Positions 18,401-27,542 of a stretch of DNA of 64,000 nucleotides are shown here, in pieces. A program made the translations under genes and the position numbers. Origin of the DNA: Galbibacter sp. BG1 (GTDB lineage: Bacteria; Bacteroidota; Bacteroidia; Flavobacteriales; Flavobacteriaceae). Each line of letters starts with the position of its first letter. Position 1 is the first letter of the stretch. The notes beneath the pieces were generated by a model that saw nothing but the letters and a program-made list of their open reading frames with translations, made no database searches and was not told the DNA's origin. The DNA lies in NCBI RefSeq assembly GCF_013391805.1, contig NZ_CP058364.1, forward strand, positions 372,501-436,500, given 5' to 3'.

Positions 18401-18435
18401 AAAAAGGACCTTGTTAAATAATATCAACAAGGCCC
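18401..18435 (-). terminator. Rho-independent terminator after ftsY
   Basis: On the minus strand GGCCTTGTT...AACAAGGTCC followed by TTTTT, about 25 bases past the ftsY stop. Confidence 0.8.
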
Positions 18436-18458
18436 CAAATAATACTGTATTTTGAAAT

Positions 18459-19412
18459 TTACTTAAAAAAAGAATCTACAAACTCATATTTATTAAAAAC
18501 CTGAAGATCTTCAATCCCTTCTCCCACTCCAATATATTTTACGGGAATTTTAAACTCATCGGAAATACCAATAACCACCCCACCTTTTGCGGTACCATCG
18601 AGTTTGGTAACCGCCAAAGAGGTAACTTCTGTGGCTTTGGTAAATTGTTTTGCCTGCTCAAAAGCATTTTGTCCAGTGGAACCATCGAGGACCAAAAGCA
18701 CTTCATGGGGTGCATCTTCAACTACTTTTTGCATTACCCTTTTTACTTTGGTAAGCTCATTCATGAGATTCACCTTGTTGTGCAGCCTACCAGCCGTATC
18801 TATAATTACCACATCGGCATCTTGGGTAACAGCAGATTTTAGTGTATCGAAAGCTACGGAAGCTGGGTCACTACCCATTTTTTGTTTTATAATGGGAACA
18901 TCCACACGGTCTGCCCAAACCTGTAATTGATCGATTGCGGCAGCTCTAAAGGTATCAGCAGCCCCTAAAACCACTTTTTTACCTTGCTTTTTAAATTGAT
19001 AGGCCAACTTTCCAATAGTGGTAGTTTTACCAACACCGTTTACACCCACAACCATTAATACGTACGGTTTTTTACCGGCTGGGATTACAAAGTCTTTTTC
19101 TTCACCGGAATTGGTTTCCGAGAGTAAACCGGCAATTTCTTCCCTTAAAATAAGGTTTAGTTCTTCCGTTCCAAGATATTTATCTTTGGCTACACGCTCC
19201 TCAATACGCTCAATAACCTTAAGCGTAGTGTTTACACCCACATCGCTGGTTACTAAAACCTCTTCCAGATTATCTAAAACCTCATCATCTACTTTAGACT
19301 TTCCGGCTACAGCTTTTCCTAATTTAGATAAGAAACTTGTTTTGGATTTTTCCAGTCCCTTGTCTAAGGTCTCTTTTTTTTCTGAAGAAAATATTTTTTT
19401 AAATAAGCTCAT
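18459..19412 (-). CDS. ftsY: Signal recognition particle receptor
   Basis: A 317-residue SRP GTPase that docks SRP-ribosome complexes at the inner membrane. The NG domain is complete: GVNGVGKTTTIGKLA (P-loop), DTFRAAAIDQL, DTAGRLHN and TKLDGTAKGG. The acidic A domain is nearly absent (about 30 mostly basic residues), as usual in Bacteroidota. It lies downstream of rpmB-rpmG-DUF4295, a conserved flavobacterial order, but a terminator-like hairpin at 19684-19717 separates it from them. Confidence 0.97.
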   Translation of the reverse strand: MSLFKKIFSSEKKETLDKGLEKSKTSFLSKLGKAVAGKSKVDDEVLDNLEEVLVTSDVGVNTTLKVIERIEERVAKDKYLGTEELNLILREEIAGLLSETNSGEEKDFVIPAGKKPYVLMVVGVNGVGKTTTIGKLAYQFKKQGKKVVLGAADTFRAAAIDQLQVWADRVDVPIIKQKMGSDPASVAFDTLKSAVTQDADVVIIDTAGRLHNKVNLMNELTKVKRVMQKVVEDAPHEVLLVLDGSTGQNAFEQAKQFTKATEVTSLAVTKLDGTAKGGVVIGISDEFKIPVKYIGVGEGIEDLQVFNKYEFVDSFFK

Positions 19413-19493
19413 CGTTTATTCAATATTAGTTGATTGTTGTAAAATTGATTGATAACGAATGTTTTCCAATTATCCATAATCTATCATTACTTA

Positions 19494-19603
19494 CGGTAAC
19501 CTCGATCGAAGTCGAGCGTTAATCTAAGTTTCAAGTATTTAAAATAAGGTCTAGCTACGCCTGTTTGCCGACATAGGCAGGATCGACCTGAAATTTATAC
19601 GTT
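19494..19603. repeat. REP-like nested palindromic element
   Basis: Left part: CTCGA-TCGAAG-TCGAG hairpin. Right part: AGGTC...GACCT enclosing GCCT-GTTTGCCGACAT-AGGC. It is GC-richer than its flanks and non-coding, the look of a dispersed flavobacterial repeat; only one copy is visible here. Confidence 0.5.
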
Positions 19604-19683
19604 GTTGATGAGAGATTATGGTTATTCAAAAGTGCTTCTTATCCATTAAAAACTCCACAAACTTTTCAACATCAAATATATAA

Positions 19684-19717
19684 AAACAAAAAGCTACTTT
19701 CTATGGAAAGTAGCTTT
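19684..19717 (-). terminator. Rho-independent terminator after DUF4295 gene
   Basis: Minus strand AAAGCTACTTT-CCATAG-AAAGTAGCTTT, perfect 11-bp stem, followed by T-rich sequence. It would end the rpmB-rpmG-DUF4295 message before ftsY. Confidence 0.8.
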
Positions 19718-19742
19718 ATATATATAATAAGTTGTGAACTTC

Positions 19743-19895
19743 TTATTTCTCGTTTAACCAGTCGTTAACTAATTCTGGAGTCATTACTGACTCAACAAAA
19801 GTATAAGCTCCGGATTTCGGAGACTTAACCATTTTAATTGCTTTGGTTAATCTCTTCGAACTTGTCTGTAAGGTTGCTACTGTCTTCTTTGCCAT
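19743..19895 (-). CDS. DUF4295 family protein (small, 50 aa)
   Basis: Reads MAKKTVATLQTSSKRLTKAI and ends NDWLNEK, 50 residues, very basic N-terminus. This is the DUF4295 family, found almost only in Bacteroidota and nearly always directly after rpmG, which suggests a ribosome-associated role; that is inference from context. It begins 7 bases after the rpmG stop. Confidence 0.9.
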   Translation of the reverse strand: MAKKTVATLQTSSKRLTKAIKMVKSPKSGAYTFVESVMTPELVNDWLNEK

Positions 19896-19902
19896 GGCTT
19901 AA

Positions 19903-20085
19903 TTATTTTATTTCTTTGTGAACAGTCATTTTATTAAGGATAGGATTAAATTTCTTAATCTCTAATCTATCCGGCGTATTCTTCTTATTTTTCGTAGTAA
20001 TGTAACGAGAAGTTCCTGGCTTACCAGTAGCTTTGTGCTCGGTACACTCTAAAATAACCTGTATTCTATTACCTTTCTTTGCCAT
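19903..20085 (-). CDS. rpmG: 50S ribosomal protein L33
   Basis: A 60-residue bL33 of the large subunit near the E site. It has the [18 protein letters not shown] start and the family [20 protein letters not shown] core. The zinc-binding CxxC pairs found in some L33 are absent (only one Cys), so this is the zinc-free form. It lies between rpmB and the DUF4295 gene in a ribosomal protein operon. Confidence 0.97.
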   Translation of the reverse strand: MAKKGNRIQVILECTEHKATGKPGTSRYITTKNKKNTPDRLEIKKFNPILNKMTVHKEIK

Positions 20086-20113
20086 CTTTATATCGTTTTA
20101 TTGGATGAATTAA

Positions 20114-20350
20114 TTACTTAATAAATCCTTTTTCTTTTGCTTCTTTTAAAACCGCTGTAATACCTTTTTTGTTGATGGTTTTCAACGCAGAGGTAGAAAT
20201 TTTAAGGGTAACCCAACGATCTTCTTCTGGTAAGAAAAAACGTTTTTTGATAAGGTTAGCATCAAATTTACGCTTGGTTTTGTTCATTGCGTGAGAAACG
20301 TTATTTCCCACCATTGCTTTCTTTCCTGTAAGTTCACAAACTCTTGACAT
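20114..20350 (-). CDS. rpmB: 50S ribosomal protein L28
   Basis: A 78-residue bL28 with the conserved [21 protein letters not shown] start and KRKFDANL segment. First gene of the rpmB-rpmG-DUF4295 operon. The zinc ribbon Cys pairs of some L28 are missing, as is usual for this lineage. Confidence 0.97.
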   Translation of the reverse strand: MSRVCELTGKKAMVGNNVSHAMNKTKRKFDANLIKKRFFLPEEDRWVTLKISTSALKTINKKGITAVLKEAKEKGFIK

Positions 20351-20386
20351 TCTTCTAAAACTTTAGTGTTATTTTAAAACAGGGTG

Positions 20387-20417
20387 CAAATTAACGAATT
20401 TTTGACTTGTAAGACAA
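20387..20417 (-). promoter_or_regulatory. Possible rpmB promoter
   Basis: Minus strand TTG (20415-20417), 20 bases, then TTAATTTG (20387-20394) followed by CACCC. One mismatch to TAnnTTTG; spacing agrees with the Bacteroidota consensus. Confidence 0.5.
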
Positions 20418-20426
20418 GTAAATAAG

Positions 20427-21674
20427 CTATTTTTTTAAAATTTCTTTTAAAAGCATTTCCAAAGCTTTGTTAACCGCTTTATTTATTACTTTTTCCCGAT
20501 GATTCCCAAAATTAAATTCTTCTGAAAAAACCCCCTTGGGAGTGGCAATTCCGATAAAAACAGTCCCAACTTCTGCCTGGGATTCTCCTTTTTCGGGTCC
20601 TGCATTGCCCGTGGTCGAAATTGCATAGGTAGATTTTAGTATTTCTTGGGCATTTTTTGCCATGGCCTCTACAACGGGTGCGCTCACTACTGAATATCTA
20701 TCTATCAAAGATTTATCTACCTTTAAAATATCTACTTTCGTTTCAGTGGCATAACTAACGATCCCTCCTTTAAAGTAAGAAGAAGATCCAGGAATTTCCG
20801 TTAAGGTTTCGGCTATTTTACCACCAGTACAACTTTCTGCAGTACTCAAAGTGGCGTTGCGCTCCTTCAACAGTTTCCCTATAATTATTTCTACGGCACT
20901 ATCTTCTTCCATTCCGAAGAAAATATCGTTTATAAGCGGATTCAAGCTTTCAATTTGCGCTTTTACCGATGCATCGAGCAACTCTTTATCTTCCCCTTTA
21001 GCCGTTAGCCTTAAACGCACTTTGCCCAAATTGGGTAGATACGCCAATTTTATAAAAGATGGCAAATTGTCTTCCCACTCCTCCAAACGCTCTGCTATGG
21101 CACTTTCCCCAAGTCCGTATGTAATAAGCGTTTTATGCAGAATAAAAGGTCTTTTGTACTTCTCCTGAATTTTTGGGAGCACCTCATCTTTAATTAAAGC
21201 CTTCATCTCGTAAGGAACCCCGGGCAGGGAAATAAACGTTTTAGCTCCTTTTTCGAGCCACATTCCAGGTGCCGTACCATACTTATTCTGTAAAACGGTA
21301 GCTTTAGATGGTACTAGCGCCTGTTTCCTGTTTAAATTGGAAATGGGGGTACTTATATATTTTTCGAAAAGCATTTCTACATGTTCCAAAACGGAATTAT
21401 CCTCGACAAGCTCATCTTCAAAGTACTCACAAATGGTATGCTTGGTAATATCATCCTTAGTAGGCCCCAAACCACCTGTAATAATAATAATATCTGCCCG
21501 CTCTTCTGCTTCCTTGAAAGCTTTGAGAATATGACTTTTATCGTCTTGTATGGAGGTAATTTGGAATACGGAAACTCCAATAAGATTTAATTGCTTGGCG
21601 ATAAAAGCAGAATTGGTGTCTATAATTTGTCCAATTAGAATTTCATCGCCAATAGTAATAATTTCTGCAAACAT
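20427..21674 (-). CDS. cinA: CinA family protein / nicotinamide-nucleotide amidase
   Basis: A 415-residue two-domain CinA. The N-terminal COG1058 domain (about 1-170; [32 protein letters not shown]) has the molybdopterin-binding fold with pyrophosphatase activity in homologues. The C-terminal PncC domain (about 255-415; [33 protein letters not shown]) deamidates NMN to nicotinate mononucleotide in NAD recycling. Full-length and intact. It follows the Hpt gene by 4 bases on the minus strand. Confidence 0.95.
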   Translation of the reverse strand: MFAEIITIGDEILIGQIIDTNSAFIAKQLNLIGVSVFQITSIQDDKSHILKAFKEAEERADIIIITGGLGPTKDDITKHTICEYFEDELVEDNSVLEHVEMLFEKYISTPISNLNRKQALVPSKATVLQNKYGTAPGMWLEKGAKTFISLPGVPYEMKALIKDEVLPKIQEKYKRPFILHKTLITYGLGESAIAERLEEWEDNLPSFIKLAYLPNLGKVRLRLTAKGEDKELLDASVKAQIESLNPLINDIFFGMEEDSAVEIIIGKLLKERNATLSTAESCTGGKIAETLTEIPGSSSYFKGGIVSYATETKVDILKVDKSLIDRYSVVSAPVVEAMAKNAQEILKSTYAISTTGNAGPEKGESQAEVGTVFIGIATPKGVFSEEFNFGNHREKVINKAVNKALEMLLKEILKK

Positions 21675-21678
21675 AAAA

Positions 21679-22014
21679 TTAGTTCAGGTAAGCTTTAAAC
21701 TCCGTAAACGAATTTTGAAGTTCTTTTTCTGCACTTTCCAAGGTTTGCTCAATGGCATCAATATCCTTGTCGCCACGGGCATGCCCTTCTATCTTCAACA
21801 TTTCGTCCCGTACACTGTCTACACCCAATAAGTCTGCATTTGGTTTAATTTTATGTGCAAACTGATAAATATGATCAAACTCCTTATTTGCTACTGCCTT
21901 TTTCAGGTTTGATAGGTCTTCGGGGGTTTCCAGCAAAAAAGTCTCTATCACAGAAGCATTAAACTCTTGGTCTCCTCCAGATAGCTCATTCAATTTGCCC
22001 AAATCGTATTTCAT
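21679..22014 (-). CDS. Hpt-domain protein (histidine phosphotransfer)
   Basis: A 111-residue four-helix Hpt protein. The phosphorylatable His is in [15 protein letters not shown] (about residue 54), followed by the small-residue LLG turn typical of the family. Free-standing Hpt proteins relay phosphate between a hybrid kinase and a response regulator, but no kinase or receiver gene lies nearby, so its partners must be encoded elsewhere. It is probably co-transcribed with cinA (4-base gap). Confidence 0.88.
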   Translation of the reverse strand: MKYDLGKLNELSGGDQEFNASVIETFLLETPEDLSNLKKAVANKEFDHIYQFAHKIKPNADLLGVDSVRDEMLKIEGHARGDKDIDAIEQTLESAEKELQNSFTEFKAYLN

Positions 22015-22077
22015 ACGTTTAAATTTTAATATCTTTTATTGTTGTAAGTTGTTCTGTATAAAGTTTAGCAAACATAT

Positions 22078-22689
22078 TTATTTTACGTTCACAGAAAACA
22101 TTTTTTCTTCGCTAAGGTAGCCTTCCAAGACATCATCGGGATTTACCTTCCCTACGCCTGCCGGTGTCCCTGTAAAGATTATATCTCCCGTTTTTAAAGT
22201 AAAAAACGTGGAAATATACGAAATTAACTCATCTACTTTCCACAGCATTAACGAAGTATTTGCATTTTGAACGGTCTGTCCGTTTTTTAAAAGGCTAAAG
22301 TCGAGGTTGTTGATATCTCCCAACTTTTCCTTCGGAATCCATTTACCAACCACGGCAGCATCATCAAAACCTTTGGCTTTTTCCCAAGGCAATCCTTTTT
22401 CTTTAAGTTTACTCTGAAGGTCCCTAGCGGTAAAATCAATTCCAAGTCCGATTTCCTTATAATACTTAGGAGCAAATTTTTGATCTATATGTTTTCCTAC
22501 TTTACTTATTTTCACCAAAACCTCCACTTCGTAATGCACGTCTTTTGAAAACTCTGGAATATAGAAATCGTGTTGATTTTTGAGGATGGACGAGTCTGGT
22601 TTTATAAAAATTACAGGATCTGAAGGTTTTTCGTTCTGCAGTTCTGCAATATGCTCGGTATAGTTTCTACCAATACAAATAATTTTCAT
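22078..22689 (-). CDS. Fumarylacetoacetate hydrolase family protein
   Basis: A 203-residue FAH-fold enzyme, the short form like YcgM/FAHD1, which act as acylpyruvate hydrolases or oxaloacetate decarboxylases. Visible: KIICIGRNYTEHIAEL at the start, the metal-binding HYEVEVLVKI segment, and the GDIIFTGTPAGVG motif. The substrate cannot be assigned. It is 14 bases downstream of the exonuclease gene on the same strand. Confidence 0.88.
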   Translation of the reverse strand: MKIICIGRNYTEHIAELQNEKPSDPVIFIKPDSSILKNQHDFYIPEFSKDVHYEVEVLVKISKVGKHIDQKFAPKYYKEIGLGIDFTARDLQSKLKEKGLPWEKAKGFDDAAVVGKWIPKEKLGDINNLDFSLLKNGQTVQNANTSLMLWKVDELISYISTFFTLKTGDIIFTGTPAGVGKVNPDDVLEGYLSEEKMFSVNVK

Positions 22690-22703
22690 TGCAAGCGGTC
22701 TGT

Positions 22704-23480
22704 TTAATTCAACTTGGTATTAAGCTTCCTTAATTTTATGGCTGTAAGTACTTTTTTGGTATACAAAGGGAAATCTGCATTTAGCAACCATCCAAAATAT
22801 CCAGGCTCTTGCTCCATTACATCTTCTACTCTTTTCCCTTTATGCTTTCCGAAGGAAAACACCTCTTCCCCTTTATCATTAAAAACAATAAACCCAGCAA
22901 AGTCCGCAGTTTGTTTCCGGGTAGTAAAATCCCCTAAAAACTTCATATTGTTTTCCAATTCCTCATAACGGTCCAATTGAGATTTTAAAACTTCGTAGGT
23001 AGCGTTAGTATCGGCTTCAGCAGAATGGGCATCTTCCAGATTTTTTCCGCAGTAAAATTTATACGCTGCAGACAAAGTGCGTTGTTCCATTTTAAAGAAG
23101 ATGGTTTGCACATCTACAGAAACGCGATTTCCCATATCAAAATCTATATCGGCTCTTAGCATTTCTTCAGCAAGCATAGGGATATCGAAGCGATCGGAGT
23201 TATAACCACCCAAATCACTATCCTTAATCATATTATAGATAGTTTTGGAAAGCTCTTTAAATGTCGGTTCGTTTGCAACCTTTTCATCGGTAATTCCATG
23301 AATTGCAGAAGACTCAGCTGGAATAGGCATTTCTGGATTTACCAACCATGTCCTACTCTCTTTGTTCCCATTGGGAAAAACCTTTAATATCGATATTTCT
23401 ACCACCCTGTCTTTCGCTACATCTATTCCGGTTGTTTCCAAATCGAAAAAACAGATTGGCTTGGATAAATTTAATTCCAT
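22704..23480 (-). CDS. 3'-5' exonuclease (DEDDh) with C-terminal DUF3820 domain
   Basis: A 258-residue protein. The DnaQ-like exonuclease domain (about 8-175) has FDLETTGID (Exo I), LGGYNSDRFDIPML (Exo II) and DAHSAEADTNATY (Exo III). The C-terminal domain (about 200-250; FGKHKGKRVEDV...YFGWLLNADFP) is the DUF3820 module that often follows DnaQ-like exonucleases in Bacteroidota. It is a second, unlinked DnaQ paralogue besides the one at 3.4 kb. Likely role: DNA or RNA end trimming in repair; inferred. Confidence 0.88.
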   Translation of the reverse strand: MELNLSKPICFFDLETTGIDVAKDRVVEISILKVFPNGNKESRTWLVNPEMPIPAESSAIHGITDEKVANEPTFKELSKTIYNMIKDSDLGGYNSDRFDIPMLAEEMLRADIDFDMGNRVSVDVQTIFFKMEQRTLSAAYKFYCGKNLEDAHSAEADTNATYEVLKSQLDRYEELENNMKFLGDFTTRKQTADFAGFIVFNDKGEEVFSFGKHKGKRVEDVMEQEPGYFGWLLNADFPLYTKKVLTAIKLRKLNTKLN

Positions 23481-23514
23481 GATTTTGTTTTGAAACTATA
23501 AAATTAGGCATTGA

Positions 23515-23552
23515 AAAAATAAAACCCCGAGAATTTCAGGGTTTATTTTTTG
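23515..23552. terminator. Probable terminator after E2 gene
   Basis: Minus strand AAACCC-TGAAATTCT-CGGGGTTT followed by TATTTTTT; both sides of the stem carry A/T tracts, so it could act in both directions. Confidence 0.6.
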
Positions 23553-23620
23553 CTATTGATTTATATTCTTTGGCTTTCCCGAAAAACAAATACTTTTTCG
23601 GGCATGCACTTCTTTACCGT

Positions 23621-25006
23621 TTAGATCTCCTTATCGGCATCCCAAGCTTCTAAATACTCGGCAACCCTTTGTATAAATTGTCCACCAAGGGCACCGTTTA
23701 CCACCCGGTGATCGTAACTATGACTTAAGAACATTTTATAGCGAATCCCTATAAAATCCCCTTCTGGAGTTTCTATCACGGCAGGCACTTTTCGTATAGC
23801 CCCAAGCGCCAGAATGGCTACTTGCGGCTGGTTTATAATAGGGGTTCCCATTACGCTGCCAAAAGTACCCACATTGGTTACCGTATAGGTACCTCCTTGA
23901 ATTTCGTCTGGTTTTAATTTATTTTCCCTAGCACGACCTGCCAAATCGTTTACGCGTTTTGCCATTCCCACCAAGTTCAACTGATCGGCATTTTTAATTA
24001 CCGGTACAATAAGGTTTCCATCTGGTAAGGCAGCCGCCATCCCTAGGTTAATATTTTTCTTTTTAATGACCTTATCACCATCCACCGAAATATTTATCAT
24101 CGGGAAATCTTTAATGGTCTTTGCAATTACTTGCATAAAAATGGGGGTAAAGGTAAGTTTTTCGCCTTCTCTCTTCTGAAACTCATTTTTTACCTTATTT
24201 CTCCAATTCCAAATATTGGTAACATCTACTTCTATAAAACTTTGAACGTGGGCCGAGGTTTGTACACTCTCCACCATGTGATGCGCAATGAGTTTCCCCA
24301 TTCTAGACATTTCTATAATTTCATCTTGCCCATTAACGGAACCCGGTGTTACTTGTGCTGCTGTCGCTGCAGCCTTCGCAGGCTTTTCTACAGGAGCACT
24401 CTGTTTTGGAGCAGCCTCGGTAGCTGGTTGCGGCTTAACCGCTTCTTGGGTTTTAGTACTCGATGGTTGGGAAGCACCTCTTTTTTCCAGATATGCAAGC
24501 ATATCGTCTTTGGTAACACGCCCATCTTTTCCAGTACCTTGAATATTTTCCAGTTCTTCTAAACTAACATTTTCCTCCTTTGCGATATTCTTAACCAGCG
24601 GAGAATAAAATCTTTCACTATCAGAATAATCGGCTGTAGGAGTGCTCACGCTATCTCTTACCTCTGTAATATTTTCTTCCAATGAGGCCGCTACCTCTTC
24701 CGTATCGTCTTCTTCTTGCTGTGTATCTTCACTTGAAGATTCCTCACTTCCTCCGTCATCTTCTCCATCTGTTTCTATAATAGCAAGTACATCCCCTACC
24801 TTAGCAACATCGTCAACGTCAAAAAACTTTTCAATTAAAACACCATCAACTTCACTAGGAACTTCAGAATCTACCTTATCGGTAGCAATTTCCAAAACGG
24901 CCTCATCTGCTTCAATGGTATCTCCTACTTCTTTCAACCATGAAGTAACCGTTGCTTCTGCGACACTTTCGCCCATTTGGGGAAGTTTTAATTCAATTTT
25001 TGCCAT
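23621..25006 (-). CDS. 2-oxo acid dehydrogenase E2 (dihydrolipoyl acyltransferase)
   Basis: A 461-residue E2. One lipoyl domain (about 1-78; EIATDKVDSEVP with the lipoyl Lys at about 44), an acidic linker (Glu/Asp/Ser, about 80-125), the E3-binding domain (about 132-172; SPLVKNIAKEE...GTGKDGRVTKDD), a Pro/Ala/Gln linker, and a catalytic core (about 230-461). The resemblance is to branched-chain-type E2, but the complex cannot be fixed because no E1 gene is adjacent. Oddity: the catalytic motif usually HxxxDG reads HRVVNG, with Asn (codon AAC) instead of Asp. Confidence 0.9.
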   Translation of the reverse strand: MAKIELKLPQMGESVAEATVTSWLKEVGDTIEADEAVLEIATDKVDSEVPSEVDGVLIEKFFDVDDVAKVGDVLAIIETDGEDDGGSEESSSEDTQQEEDDTEEVAASLEENITEVRDSVSTPTADYSDSERFYSPLVKNIAKEENVSLEELENIQGTGKDGRVTKDDMLAYLEKRGASQPSSTKTQEAVKPQPATEAAPKQSAPVEKPAKAAATAAQVTPGSVNGQDEIIEMSRMGKLIAHHMVESVQTSAHVQSFIEVDVTNIWNWRNKVKNEFQKREGEKLTFTPIFMQVIAKTIKDFPMINISVDGDKVIKKKNINLGMAAALPDGNLIVPVIKNADQLNLVGMAKRVNDLAGRARENKLKPDEIQGGTYTVTNVGTFGSVMGTPIINQPQVAILALGAIRKVPAVIETPEGDFIGIRYKMFLSHSYDHRVVNGALGGQFIQRVAEYLEAWDADKEI

Positions 25007-25106
25007 ATCAATAATTTGTAGCTATTTTTAGATGCTTATTTTGCGAAAATAATAAAAAATAAGCTTTTCTGTTATTAAATTTTACTTCTATATTAAGAAA
25101 CGTGTT

Positions 25107-25727
25107 TTAATCGTTTCTTAAGGAATTTTCAAAAGGCACCCGGTGCAATATACTCCTGCCCAAAGTTACCTCATCTGCATACTCCAATTCGTCCCCTACC
25201 GAAATCCCCCTAGCTATCGTAGAGGTTATAATTTTGTAAGGTTCCAACTGTTTAAATATATAAAAATTAGTAGTATCTCCTTCCATTGTTGAGCTTAGCG
25301 CAAAGATTATTTCTTCCACTTTGTCGGCTTTTACCTTTTCTACCAAACTCCCTATGTTAAGATCCATGGGGCCTACACCATCCATAGGAGAAATCTTACC
25401 ACCCAGCACATGATAAATACCACGGTACTGGCCCGTGTTTTCAATGGCCATAACATCGCGTACATCTTCGACCACACAAATAAGTTTTTCTTCCCGTTTG
25501 GGGTTCGAACAAATTTCGCATAGTTGTGAGTCGGAAATATTATGGCAGCTTTTACAAAATTTAACCTCACCGCGTAAATGCTGTAAAGCTGTTGTTAAAT
25601 TTTTAGTCTGACTTTCGGGTTGGCGCAGTAAATGAAGTACCAAACGCAGTGCGGTACGTTTTCCAATGCCTGGAAGTTGAGAAACCTCATACACGGCATT
25701 CTCTAATAATTTCGATGAAAATTCCAT
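25107..25727 (-). CDS. recR: Recombination mediator protein RecR
   Basis: A 206-residue RecR that acts with RecO and RecF to load RecA on gapped DNA. It has an N-terminal helix-hairpin-helix ([20 protein letters not shown]), a four-Cys zinc finger ([16 protein letters not shown]), and a Toprim domain ([16 protein letters not shown]...). Intact, normal length. It is divergent from the symporter gene at 25808. Confidence 0.97.
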   Translation of the reverse strand: MEFSSKLLENAVYEVSQLPGIGKRTALRLVLHLLRQPESQTKNLTTALQHLRGEVKFCKSCHNISDSQLCEICSNPKREEKLICVVEDVRDVMAIENTGQYRGIYHVLGGKISPMDGVGPMDLNIGSLVEKVKADKVEEIIFALSSTMEGDTTNFYIFKQLEPYKIITSTIARGISVGDELEYADEVTLGRSILHRVPFENSLRND

Positions 25728-25773
25728 TACTGCGAAATTACAATTTTAACCTTCATAAATAAATATTATAACA

Positions 25774-25781
25774 TAGTTTTG
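25774..25781 (+). promoter_or_regulatory. -7 box for symporter gene
   Basis: TAGTTTTG matches TAnnTTTG, 26 bases before the ATG at 25808. No clear upstream TTTG box. Confidence 0.5.
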
Positions 25782-25807
25782 TATTTTTCAAGCTTGAAAT
25801 ATAATTT

Positions 25808-27286
25808 ATGAAGCCAATTTACATCCTACTCATTATTGCCGCTTACTTCGGTGTTTTAATTTTAATTTCCTTTTTAACCAGTAAAGATGAAGAAAGTAAC
25901 GACAATTTTTTTAAGGCAAATAGACAATCCCCTTGGTATGTAGTAGCTTTTGGAATGATTGGCGCCTCCCTGAGTGGGGTGACATTTATTTCGGTTCCCG
26001 GTTGGGTCGAGGAATCTAAATTTGGCTATATGCAGGTAGTATTTGGTTACATAATAGGCTACCTTATTATAGGTACTGTTCTACTCCCTCTCTATTATAA
26101 ATTAAACCTTACCTCCATTTATACCTATCTTGAAAAAAGGTTTGGAAATAACAGTTACAAAACTGGTGCTTCATTTTTCTTGTTGTCTAGAATTGTAGGT
26201 GCCAGCTTTCGGCTTTTTCTAGTGGCCAATGTTTTACAGGTAATTATATTTAACCAAATGGGCGTTCCTTTTTGGGCTACAGTTACGCTTACCATTATTT
26301 TAATTTGGTTGTATACCTTTAAAAGCGGAATTAAAACCATAGTGTGGACCGACACTCTCCAAACACTTTTTATGTTAATTGCCCTCGGGGTGGCCATTGT
26401 TACCGTTTACAACGATTTAAATATTGGAGAGGAAAGTTTGGTGAATTACATCTCCTCCAGCGAGCTTTCCCAAATATTCTTTTTCGATGATGTTAAAAGC
26501 GCAAATTATTTCTGGAAACAGTTTATATCCGGAGCATTTATCGCAGTGGTAATGACAGGTCTGGACCAAGATATGATGCAGAAAAACCTTACCTGTAGAT
26601 CCCTAAAGGATGCACAAAAGAATATGTTTTGGTTTACCATTGTATTAACCGTTGTAAACTTTATCTTTTTGTGTTTAGGTTTATTAATGACCATCTATGC
26701 CCAGCAAAACGGTATCGATGCCCATAAAGACGATCTTTTTGCGGTACTGGCCAAAGATTACTTGGGAATAGCCGTTTTTATTTTCTTTTTAATCGGACTC
26801 ATAGCTGCAGCCTACAGTAGTGCCGACAGTGCCCTAACTTCATTGACAACATCTTTTAGTGTGGATATCTTAAACATTGAACAATACGAAGAAAAACAAC
26901 AAATTAAAATAAGAAAGCGCACCCATGTGGCTTTTTCCTTATTGTTGATATTAGTAATTATCGCCTTTAAATACATTATTCAAAACGAAAGTGTAATCGC
27001 TAAGCTCTTTGTTTTTACAGGCTATACCTATGGCCCGCTACTTGGCCTTTATAGCTTCGGACTCTTCACCAAACTAAAGGCTAACGACACCTTTATACCA
27101 ATGGTAGCCATATTGGCTCCAGTAGTATCGTATGCCATTAGCTATTACAGCAATGCTTATTTTGATTTCGATTTTGGCTTTTTTGTACTGATCCTTAACG
27201 GAGCACTTACCTTTCTAGGCTTGTTAATAATATCCAGAAAACCGACACCAGCAGAACGAGAGTTAATTTTTATTACGGAAAACTAA
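25808..27286 (+). CDS. Sodium:solute symporter (SSS family)
   Basis: A 492-residue inner-membrane transporter with about 13 hydrophobic helices, the usual LeuT-fold SSS layout. Recognisable parts: FFKANRQSPWYVVAFGMIGASLSG (unwound first helix of the core), GLDQDMMQKNLTCRS, and AAYSSADSALTSLTTSF, which includes the conserved Na2-site Ser residues. The substrate (sugar, amino acid, or sialic-acid-like) cannot be decided. It stands alone between recR and HicAB. Confidence 0.9.
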   Translation: MKPIYILLIIAAYFGVLILISFLTSKDEESNDNFFKANRQSPWYVVAFGMIGASLSGVTFISVPGWVEESKFGYMQVVFGYIIGYLIIGTVLLPLYYKLNLTSIYTYLEKRFGNNSYKTGASFFLLSRIVGASFRLFLVANVLQVIIFNQMGVPFWATVTLTIILIWLYTFKSGIKTIVWTDTLQTLFMLIALGVAIVTVYNDLNIGEESLVNYISSSELSQIFFFDDVKSANYFWKQFISGAFIAVVMTGLDQDMMQKNLTCRSLKDAQKNMFWFTIVLTVVNFIFLCLGLLMTIYAQQNGIDAHKDDLFAVLAKDYLGIAVFIFFLIGLIAAAYSSADSALTSLTTSFSVDILNIEQYEEKQQIKIRKRTHVAFSLLLILVIIAFKYIIQNESVIAKLFVFTGYTYGPLLGLYSFGLFTKLKANDTFIPMVAILAPVVSYAISYYSNAYFDFDFGFFVLILNGALTFLGLLIISRKPTPAERELIFITEN

Positions 27287-27314
27287 AATTTTTTCTTAAA
27301 AGTAAATTATTATT

Positions 27315-27322
27315 TACTTTTG
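27315..27322 (+). promoter_or_regulatory. -7 box for hicAB
   Basis: TACTTTTG, 28 bases upstream of the hicA ATG at 27350. Its position argues against translation starting at the in-frame TTG at 27320, which lies inside the box. Confidence 0.6.
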
Positions 27323-27349
27323 TACTCGTCATCAAATTTAAAATCCTTA

Positions 27350-27535
27350 ATGAAGTGTTCTCAACTTTATAGAATCCTTACAAAAGATGGATGGTTTGCT
27401 GTATCTCAAAAAGGTTCGCACGTTAAAATGAAACACGCAACAAAAAAAGGGATTATAATATTTCCAAATCACGGAAGTCAAGAAGTTGGTAAAGGACTGG
27501 AAAATAAAATTTTAAAAGACGCTGGAATTAAAAAA
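27350..27535 (+). CDS. hicA: HicA toxin (mRNA interferase)
   Basis: About 62 residues, a double-stranded-RNA-binding-like fold toxin that cleaves mRNA. Catalytic His24 lies in QKGSHVKMKH, the hallmark of HicA, after the conserved RILTKDGWF helix end; the tail LENKILKDAGIKK is also typical. ATG at 27350 is chosen over an upstream in-frame TTG because a promoter box covers the latter. The stop is TAA at 27536-27538; hicB follows 4 bases later, so the toxin is first in the operon, as usual for hicAB. Confidence 0.92.
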
Positions 27536-27542
27536 TAAAATT

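Larger units (their letters stand above)
19413..19742. other. Intergenic region ftsY-DUF4295
   Basis: About 330 bases. It holds a nested palindromic element (19494-19603) and a minus-strand terminator (19684-19717). No gene and no clear ftsY promoter box are seen. Confidence 0.6.

Noticed and set aside
27320-27349. TTG at 27320 as the hicA start
   Set aside because: It lies inside a TAnnTTTG promoter box; the ATG at 27350 matches the family start.
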